Assembly: GCA_023653785.1 (NCBI GenBank)
Contig: JAMKCH010019857.1
Location: 23,986 to 87,985 of the forward strand
DNA length: 64,000 nt
Direction of reading: 5' to 3'
DNA from: Ophioderma brevispina
Taxonomy: Eukaryota; Echinodermata; Ophiuroidea; Amphilepidida; Ophiodermatidae
Part shown: positions 57,194 through 64,000 of the stretch, piece after piece
How the letters are laid out: the number at the start of each line of letters is the position of its first letter
How positions within the stretch are numbered: position 1 is the first letter of the stretch
The notes under the pieces: model-generated
Database searches by the model: none
The model's input: the letters and a program-made list of their open reading frames with translations, nothing else
What the model was told of the DNA's origin: nothing
Made by a program: the position numbers and the translations under genes

Positions 57194-59342
57194 ATTATGA
57201 CGGGCCCCAAGTGCTATTAGGAAGGGTTAACTATTTCTGCAAGCTGTGGGTGTTGCTTAAAGCGATTTATTGGTAATATCTATCGGCACCATATATAATG
57301 AAATATCCCTAAATAAAACGTACCAGAGGGTTTTCATGGCAATTGGAGTATTCCTTGCAAAAAATCCAGATTTATTCCGACCAATATACACAAATGTACA
57401 GCGATCATGGAAGCTACCCTGTTTATTCCGTGGGGTTAATATTACAACAACGCATGCATACCGACAGAAGCCACGAAAATAATATCCATACGCTCGCATA
57501 TCCATGCCAGTTTGCCACAAGCCTCATCCTTTTTTGAACTTCGTTGAGCACAACAAGGATAGGAGCAAATCGTTTAGATTTTTATTGCAAGAAACTACTC
57601 TTTTGTAAAACCTCAGTATATGAGAAAAATGTTAAGAGGGGTTGTGTTTTAGATAGCTTTGTGATTAACAAAGTTTTTGTTGGACTAAACACTAACAATC
57701 CATGAAAACGTGGACATTTGAAAAGGGGTCGCGTATATTTATAGTTTTATGCGCATCCGACCTGTAACCACTGAGCTCTATATGGATTGGCTCCACAACA
57801 GTAATTTTATAGTAGATGAATGGAGCAATGGGCGAGCATCTTGGTCTACCGAACACATACCATTCGAGACCCTGGTTGACAGAAGTTGTTTCCGGGTGCA
57901 CGTTTCGAGACATGCCATCCCATACACGCAAATACATGATCTCCCTGAATTGGCTTGATTCTGTAATTCCTTTTATGTCCGCTTATCCACATTTCAATGG
58001 GGACAATTTTGGTATATAAAAATGACGGCCTCTTAACCACCTGCTTTGGCTCTTTTTGGATGACCAACATGCTCATCATGCTTCAATACAGCCCAGGTTT
58101 CCAATCCATTGTATATCAGTGTTCGAAACCCACTAATGTGCGGTTCAGCAATCTACGTACTTTTCAATGTACCGAGTAGCGCTTCTTTTATATGAAGAGT
58201 TTCCTAATTTTATTTTCAAGACTATAATTATTTCTCAAGAATCCCAGGCTCATTTTAATAAAAATTAGGCACAAATGTGATGTCATTTTGATAAATTTAT
58301 ATATTTTAAAGGGGGGGGAAAAAGTTAAATTAACGATTTGTTTTAATTCCAATGTTAAAAGTAAACTCAATAGTCCCTTTCACACAGGCCAGAACTTTAC
58401 TAACCACTGATCATCTTCAATTGCTGTGAAGACCTAAACATGGCTTTGTGGCAAACGATGCGTAAATATAAACTTGGCGGGCCTCCTTAAATCTGTCTGC
58501 TTCGAAAGTTAAGCGTGAAAATGATTTTTCTTCGGGCAGGAATAACTCCAATGACCCTGCAAACCATCTGGACATCATATTTAAGGGATATTTCTTATAT
58601 AGGTTCCGATGATTTATACAATAAATCCGTTATATTCATCTTTGTGATCCAAATATTTTACTTTCCAATAGGACACTGCTTTTATTTTTTTATTAAACTG
58701 TATACTATTCCTCCCCCCCCCCCCCCTTATCGATACGATCTCTTTTTGTGTTTTTAGAGGTAGGAAATCATTGTCCTCACTATGCAATCTGCCTTGATTG
58801 ATTACGACTGTTTCATAAAACTACCCTCTTGCCACACCCACAAGGGTCACACAATCATTGAAATGTTAGTGAGTTGAGATTTTTCTTGACTGGTAGGTGG
58901 GATGGCTGGAATCAGTAATGCAACATATGTTTTTAACTGTTATATTTTGTTCTTAACTGGTATTCCTCTCAAAGGAATACCATTAAAACACAAGGCTCAT
59001 TACTAGAAATGATACTAATGTCAGCATCCGAAATTATATCCCCTCAAACACTTCAATATCACGTATAAGAACTATTATTACACTTCTTGTAACATGTGAA
59101 ATGGTTGATGTGATTTCTTACAAATATTGTTTGCTTAAATATATTTTTGCCTGTATCACATGGGGTATTTTTTGTTCATGTGTGTATGGACACAATAAGG
59201 TGTGTGTAGTGGTACAATTGGTCTGTGGGTATCTTTCGCATCTGCATATCTTATATGATCCACCAAACCACAGGTCGACTACATAGCTATGGCTAACAAT
59301 AGGCTTATAAAACTTTGCGAAATGACACAAAACAATGGGCTC
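57193..59342. other. Intron 2, non-coding
   Basis: No exon recognised. A short perfect stem-loop (GGTATTCCT/AGGAATACC) lies at about 58,959-58,982 and a C run at 58,712-58,727. Overlapping frames at 57,749-58,079 on both strands show no family signature. Confidence 0.4.
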
Positions 59343-59418
59343 ACTGCACCCATTGGTTTATACACTTTATTCCATCAAGCACATGATGGAATAAGTGCAT
59401 ATCAATTATGGGTGCAGT
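59343..59418. ncRNA. Pre-miRNA-like hairpin candidate
   Basis: A 76-nt imperfect inverted repeat. The 35-nt arms start ACTGCACCCAT and end ATTCCATCA on the left, and are complementary on the right with one internal loop and two or three bulges. The terminal loop is about 6 nt (AGCACA). Size, bulges and loop match animal pre-miRNAs. It lies in intron 2 of the carrier, 37 bp downstream of exon 2's donor in the gene's direction. A small palindromic element is the alternative. I do not recognise either arm as a known miRNA. Confidence 0.4.
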
Positions 59419-59454
59419 TAAGCCTGTGTTCGTTTTCCTTTTGCTGTAACTTAC

Positions 59455-59670
59455 CTGTGGTTCTCAAGACCAACTCTTGGAGGTAGAGAATGTTGAAAGT
59501 TGTGCAGCAGAACCTATAGTGACCCTGGGTATGGCCCCTGTAACACCCGCATAAGCCAAAGATACCTCCCTGACTGTGGATAAGTTGCATGCACCAGTCA
59601 TCCCACGATGGCTATGCTGAAAACCAACTGCAATTTGCTCATTGGCTTGGGCTTGCAGGTGGGTCTTGAC
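59455..59670 (-). CDS. SLC25A34/A35-type mitochondrial carrier, exon 2
   Basis: A 216-bp minus-strand exon between the acceptor TTGTTGTAG (59,671-59,679) and a perfect donor, CAG|GTAAGT. It begins VKTHLQAQANEQIAVGFQHS, where VKTHLQAQ completes the second carrier signature, continues HRGMTG, then, after frame breaks, QGGIFGL and GAIPRVTIGSAAQLSTFS and KSW. This is the second repeat's matrix helix and following membrane helix; the RV-(M/T)-(V/I)-GSAAQL-TF block is diagnostic of SLC25A34/A35. At least three single-base breaks are needed in 216 bp, although both splice sites are excellent. The contrast points to consensus errors rather than gene death. Confidence 0.92.
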
Positions 59671-59814
59671 CTACAACAAGGTGAAATAATGGATTAATCA
59701 ATAACCTGACCAAGTTTTATGGAACCCTTTCCCACTGTGCTCAATATGGTTCAACCACCGTTAGCGTATTTAAAACTTTGGTTTACTACTTCTACATACT
59801 TACGCCTTCTTGCA

Positions 59815-60160
59815 CAAGGGTTTTTGAATTGCATATGAGCGCTTGCCTCGTAAGCATAAGTTGTCGGTTCAAGCCCCGCTATCGCCATGTGTTGCTCCAG
59901 GCACTTATCTCGCTTGCCTCGCTCCACTCAGAGTATAAAATGGGTACCGCATATGCTGGGAATGCAAAACAGACCGCTTCTGTGTGGGAGGATGGCGAAC
60001 CCCTAAAGCACCAATATATGGGGACGTCTGGCCCAAACGCCAATGACAGAGAGTTGGGCACTCCGCCGGCGGGTGCACCATTTTGCATTGAATTGTACTG
60101 GTCAGGGGAGGAAATGCTCAGGCCAGGTTATTGCAAACACCCTAAATAATATGTCATATG
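59815..60160 (+). mobile_element. tRNA-headed SINE
   Basis: The head has GAGCGCTTGCCTCGTAAGC, then GGTTCAAGCCCCGC, matching Pol III A- and B-box spacing. A body follows with CCAGGCACTTATCTCGCTTG, GCCTCGCTCCAC and AGTATAAAATGGGTACC, the layout of tRNA-derived SINEs of marine invertebrates. A 123-residue frame across it is a by-product. Lies in intron 1 of the carrier, antisense to it. Confidence 0.8.
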
Positions 60161-60194
60161 GAGGCATTGTGAAAACTTGGTGTCCCAATGGGGC

Positions 60195-60330
60195 AAGAGT
60201 TCCATATGTACCACTCTTGACACTTTAAAAGTAACAAATTCTTGTTATTTTGGCCTAAGGGTTAGTGCAAGGCCAGAAAATTAAAGAATTTGTTTCTGTA
60301 CAATGTTATAGGGGTACATATGAAATCTTT
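60195..60330. mobile_element. Short inverted-repeat element, family M, copy 3
   Basis: The left end AAGAGTTCCATATGTACC is answered by GGGGTACATATGAAATCTTT at the right. The internal word TTTTGGCCTAAG-GTTAG is shared with the 36.3-kb copy (ATTGGCCTAAGTGTTAG). Same family as 1381-1509. Confidence 0.75.
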
Positions 60331-61318
60331 CCCATAATGGTGCCACTTATGCATTTTGGTAAATTTAAAGTAGCAATTAAAAACAATTTGCAGCCTTTTG
60401 CTTCTTTAAGGAAAAGAATGGCATAGAAAAATATTCAGACATAATGGCATAGACCCTTTACTGGAATCGCTTTCACTTACATGAAAAATATCTGGTGCTT
60501 TTACGTTCTGGTACAAACAGTAAAAACAAAAACCACAATCATTAGAGGCATTTTCCTGCTATTGGTTAACATCCTGGCAGAATTTAAACAGCAAATCTAG
60601 CATAGGTTTTTGTGGAGAGATTTCCGTAGGGTCCATTTCATTATGTTTGGATTTGTTCTTGTTCTTGCCATTCTTTTCTATTTAAAAATAAAAGTGCTGC
60701 AGTGGAGAAATATTTAAAGAAGCTTGTTGTTTGGGCCAGTGCAAGTAAGCTGTAGTGCATGTAGATCTATCTTTGCTCATTGTCAGGAAAGGCATCTCTC
60801 TAGCTATCAGCAGTTTTTAATACATGGCACCATATTCATTTTTTCACAGGTACAACCTCGACTTTGCACTCACACAGTTTAATATTCTAGAAGCTACAAA
60901 ACTATGAAAGCATTCCCATTGCATGTGCGTCTGCCATGTTCGTTGTGAACGGACAAACTTTAAAACAATTTGACCCTCTGGCTGACCTTGTGATCCTGGA
61001 TTAACAATTTGATTTTTACATTTGCTTTATGCACAAGATTTACTTTGGACAATTTCATCCGCATTGGAGAACTTGAAAAATAATTCACAACTAATCATAA
61101 TCATATAGTGATGAATGAGCAAATAAGGTCCAAATGCTAGGGTTCTTCTGCATTTTCTGTCATTATACCAAAGCAGAAGTGAATTGTAGAGCAACGAGTC
61201 CAAAAAATGCAGGGTTAATATTTTTCCAAACAACACAGCCAAACCACAGGCACAAATACTATATCGATCCACAAGTTCCATTCTGCAAGCAGATGACACA
61301 AAACAGGGGAGTTTCCAT
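60331..61318. other. Intron 1, non-coding
   Basis: Nothing recognised apart from ordinary AT-rich sequence. Confidence 0.4.
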
Positions 61319-61452
61319 ACCTGACCCATCTGACACACTTTTTCTGACACTTAGGAATTTGGGCAACCTTAATGGAATAAACCTGTACTTTATTCCGTGA
61401 AGGGTTTCTGAATTCTAGTGTGGTTCTGAAAAAAGTGTCAGATGGGTCAGGT
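61319..61452. mobile_element. 134-bp hairpin element in intron 1
   Basis: The arms start ACCTGACCCATCTGACAC and are exact complements for 18 bp, continuing imperfectly through a T-rich/A-rich section to about 30 bp. A smaller stem (GGAATAA against TTATTCC) lies in the centre at 61,373-61,396. MITE-like, 46 bp from the exon 1 boundary. Confidence 0.8.
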
Positions 61453-61497
61453 TAACAGAAACTGCCGCAAAAGAGTAAGGCCCCTGTTAAGCCTAGC

Positions 61498-61889
61498 AAG
61501 ATATGAAGTACTTCCGACGAAAGCACCAGCACATAACCTGAGATTGAACCCCCAGTCAGCCACACTGCGAGGTATCTGACTATCTCCATTAACCTTCTTT
61601 GTCAGTCCTGTATTAAAACCAAGCATTGGTAATACCATCCTGACCCATTCATGAAAGTTGGTACCACAGTGCAGGAACAAGACCTTTCTGTAGTGCTACA
61701 ATTCCATCATATCGTCCCAATAATTGTAAGGCTATGGAGACGTTCGATAGTGGGTCTTTGGTAAGATCCACGTGCCTTGCGTCTCCTTGAAGTTGCATCC
61801 TTGTCTTGACGACTTCCAAGGGGATTGGAGAGATGCCGCCCCCAGGCGGCCACTCCGCCAAGGAAGAACTCTGATATGTTGGCTGTCAT
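61498..61889 (-). CDS. SLC25A34/A35-type mitochondrial carrier, first coding exon
   Basis: Minus-strand exon with ATG at 61,889 (context CGCAATGAC). It begins MTANISEFFLGGVAA, the first membrane helix; after a frame break it continues PLEVVKTRMQLQGDARHVDL, which carries the first carrier signature P-x-E-x-x-K-x-R, and then IVALQKGLVPALWYQ. After another break it gives NTGLTKKVNGDS and finally AGAFVGS, the start of the second repeat's signature helix. The order and wording match SLC25A34/A35; the exon ends just before VKTHLQ, which opens exon 2. At least three single-base breaks occur. The expected GT donor is not intact: CTTG is followed by CTAGGC, again consistent with a wrong base. Inner-membrane solute carrier; substrate unknown. 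Confidence 0.92.
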
Positions 61890-62224
61890 TGCGATGTAGT
61901 TGATCTGGTTTTAACTGTGTTGATACTTCATACTCAATTTTGGTACAATGGCTGTCAAAGAGTCTTCAACATTCTAGTAAGGAATAACAACACATATTAG
62001 TATGAGGCCGTCTGATCATGCAAAAAGGAAAATAAGCACAACCCCTATTTTCTGAAACTTGGGAGCAAGTACAAAATCACAATTTCCCTTTTACATTGGT
62101 ATAAATAATACATAATTTATAGAAGCCATTTATTTTAAGCTTATGAAGTTGCAGTCTTTACAACCTCACTACTTAGTCCTGCTAGCACGACCTGAGATTC
62201 CTGTCTTTCAACAATATCATTCGC
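61890..62224. promoter_or_regulatory. Upstream flank of the carrier gene, no element pinned down
   Basis: The 5' UTR and promoter of the minus-strand carrier are expected here or beyond an upstream non-coding exon. I see no TATA box at a fitting distance and no CpG island. Confidence 0.25.
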
Positions 62225-62640
62225 TGGTCGTTACAAGAGATAACGTCCCAGTATACCGACACTATCAGTGATTTTGAAAAATATTGTGAAATTGGCAGAA
62301 TAGCTCAAGTAAGGATAAAGTCTTGAATCCTCATAAGTTACCTTTTCCAGCTGTAGAATTGACAGAAAAAGGACGAAAACCGGCAGTGTTCCCAGATACG
62401 ATTCTCCATTCAATTACGTGTTGTAGTAAGTGTCCGTTCGGACAGTAATGGCTAAAATCTATGATTTTGTCCCTTATTAGGTTGCTTCTGGTCTTATCAT
62501 TTGCAGGGGTAGTTAGGATACCCTGTACTTCTTTACATACAATGCAAAAATCTCTTTTTGATGATTTTTTTTTTTTTTTAATTTTGCAGAAAAACAGTAA
62601 TTAGCAATCACTGATAGTGTCACGTTAAAGGTAGTTGCAC
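62225..62640 (+). repeat. Dispersed repeat family A, copy 3
   Basis: Same orientation as 12,930-13,350, with CTCCATTCAATTACG, GTAAGTGTCCGTTCGGACAG and CCTTATTAGGTTGCTTCTGG, then an (T)n stretch. It directly overlaps the presumed upstream region of the carrier gene. Confidence 0.8.
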
Positions 62641-62779
62641 GTTACAATTAAGTGACTACCCTCACACTTCCCTATCAAATTCTTCATAAGACAAGAGCAC
62701 ACATAGCTTTCAATCTGTAATTTTAGCTCCCCCACCAGTTTGGTGGGGATAAGGGCTCACATATAGCAAATGTTTTTCA

Positions 62780-62960
62780 AACAATGGTGCAAGTCAACCA
62801 GGTCGTTGTTTCATTTTTTATGGAGTAGAGTGTTTGTGTGTGTGGGGGTGGGGGGGCAAAGGTTGTCGATCAGGCAGCCACCCATCTTTAATTGTGGGTT
62901 TATAAGGTATTTCACTGATCCTTCATTTAGGGGTTATATTTTTAATGTTTCCCCTGCAGC
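62780..62960 (+). repeat. Dispersed repeat family D, distant copy
   Basis: G-rich tract GTGGGGGTGGGGGGG, then GGTTGTCGATCAGGCAGCC and CACCCATCTTTAATTG, matching the layout of 24,680-24,765. Confidence 0.5.
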
Positions 62961-63114
62961 ATATTGTTAGAGCATGTAATACTGGTGGCTGTCAGTCCTG
63001 TCTGACCGCGTTATCTTCTCAGAGAATGCGGGTCACACGTTTCCCTGACAACTCGGCTGTGTGGGTCCCCTTGACCGTCCCGAAGACCGAGGTTTGTATT
63101 GGATAGTGGATCAA

Positions 63115-63275
63115 AGATCATCAGGGGTCATTCAAGGTCAAAGAGGGTCAAAAGGGTAAACGTTTGTGTATGGACATGAAAACTATCGATGGTGGGGTTG
63201 ATGCCGAAATTTTAAAGAAAAGGTACCGACAAGGTCAGTTAGGTCAGTTAAGGTCACAGAGGGTCAATTGGGTAA
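63115..63275 (+). repeat. Cluster of GGTCA half-site words
   Basis: Repeated GGTCA words (GGGGTCATTCAAGGTCAAAG, AGGTCAGTTAGGTCAG, AAGGTCACAGAGGGTCA) in two sub-blocks separated by about 80 bp, each ended by GGGTAAAC-TTTG. Corresponds in position to the GGTCAC arrays of the 1.55-kb units. Confidence 0.75.
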
Positions 63276-63339
63276 ACTTTGGTGTGAATCCATCCAGACG
63301 AAACTTGGTGGGTCGGGGTCGATAATACTAAGCTGGGAG

Positions 63340-63640
63340 TTTACCGTTTAATTTCCTATCCGCTTACACGGTCTGTATTTTCCGTTTCGTTTAAACGTTT
63401 TAACCAAACATAACCGGTCTAACAGTTAACGACTGCCGAAGTTGGCGCTTCCACGCAAATTGCAAATTCTTGCACCATAAATCTTTCGTACTAATCGGGT
63501 ACCCGCCCTTGCATTCGATATAAATTCACCTCTTGAACCATAAAATGTGGTTTGTGACTTACCTATGTTATGCATTTAATTAATCCAAAATAAAGCAGGT
63601 GAATATCCCCAAGATCTCAAACGACGAATCAACGTGTTGG
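63340..63640 (+). repeat. CpG-rich relative of the 1.55-kb unit
   Basis: Aligns with 48,007-48,260: GTTTAATTTCCTATC, GAAGTTGGCGCTTCCACGC (GAAATTGGCACCTCCAC in the other copies), CTTGCACCATAAATCTTTCG and GAATATCCCCAA-TC. Many CG dinucleotides here are TG or CA in the other two copies. Confidence 0.75.
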
Positions 63641-64000
63641 AGCTTCCATTAGCGCTGTCTTTTACCTTTTTTGTAGACCCCCTGTAATTTGAAGCACACA
63701 TAATGGGGCGTGTTATGCGTTGTATATGCCGAAGTCGCTTCACTCACATACAAGAACTTCGGTAAACTGGGATTTCCCTGTTTCCCGTAAAGTCGAAAAC
63801 CTTTCTTGAAGAAGCATTGGAACTGTTAACTTTACGTTTCACTGACGGCGGGTTATTTTTGTGAAAATTTTGACTTCAGAATTTAAAAGAATACGGAAAA
63901 AAGTTAGTAGGGTTTGCTGACGTTTACAACTTGTAGTGAATTTTCTAAACGTGTAGTGAGCCTTTCGTTCGTGTAAACGTTTAAAAAACGGATCACGTCA
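63641..64000. other. Window end, nothing recognised
   Basis: Possibly the continuation of the same repeat; CpG content remains higher than in the rest of the window. Confidence 0.35.

Noticed and set aside
59778..60149. 123-codon plus-strand frame
   Set aside because: It covers the tRNA-headed SINE and is explained by it.

Overview
The window is nuclear DNA of an animal: coding sequence is sparse and split by long introns, the base composition is AT-rich, and the rest is mobile-element remnants, foldback elements, minisatellites and simple repeats. The element types (tRNA-headed SINEs, short elements ending in CAGTGGCGTAAC or GGCCGTACGCAGG, many foldbacks) resemble those of marine invertebrates. 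I lean towards an ambulacrarian such as an echinoderm or hemichordate, but this is inference and the species is not established.

Only two host genes can be supported, both on the minus strand. (1) A single long exon (10,820-11,844) starts with ATG, ends at a good splice donor and encodes a basic, Ser/Arg-rich, probably disordered protein that I do not recognise. (2) A mitochondrial carrier of the SLC25A34/A35 group is spread over at least four exons (61,889-61,498; 59,670-59,455; 54,386-54,266; 45,726-45,563). It spans about 16 kb, and its introns are packed with repeats. All four carrier exons contain single-base frame breaks. Because it is intron-containing and has mostly good splice sites, I favour sequencing or consensus indels over a true pseudogene.

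Layout. 1-10.8 kb: non-coding, with a short inverted-repeat element, a near-perfect 116-nt hairpin, a (GT)n tract, a 236-bp direct duplication around a homopolymer-A junction, and a 340-bp foldback rich in GAGTG/CACTC. 10.8-11.8 kb: the disordered-protein exon. 12-26 kb: non-coding, with SINE fragments, short inverted-repeat elements, a second long direct duplication around a poly(A) junction at 17.6-18.5 kb, and a 1.1-kb terminal-inverted-repeat element flanked by a 12-bp direct repeat. 26.9-29.6 kb: a decayed non-LTR retrotransposon (minus strand). 33.7-36.4 kb: a LINE-type tail, two related 21-bp minisatellites and a Ty3/Gypsy RNase H fragment. 39.6-41.4 kb: a second non-LTR retrotransposon (plus strand) carrying a nested insertion. 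41.9-42.4 kb: a tandem repeat whose units carry the DR1 nuclear-receptor motif. 43.3-44.3 kb: a 1-kb foldback with arms of almost 400 bp. 45.6-61.9 kb: the carrier gene, whose introns hold a 1.55-kb tandem duplication, a family of GGCCTGCC inverted clusters, a 41-bp minisatellite of about 40 units, a pre-miRNA-like hairpin and several short mobile elements. 62-64 kb: further dispersed repeats, including a CpG-rich relative of the 1.55-kb unit.

I found no CRISPR array, operon, bacterial gene or complete autonomous transposon. The most unusual signals are structural: repeated foldback architecture, two long direct repeats abutting homopolymer A, arrays of AGGTCA-type half-sites in separate places, and the compact hairpin next to a carrier exon.
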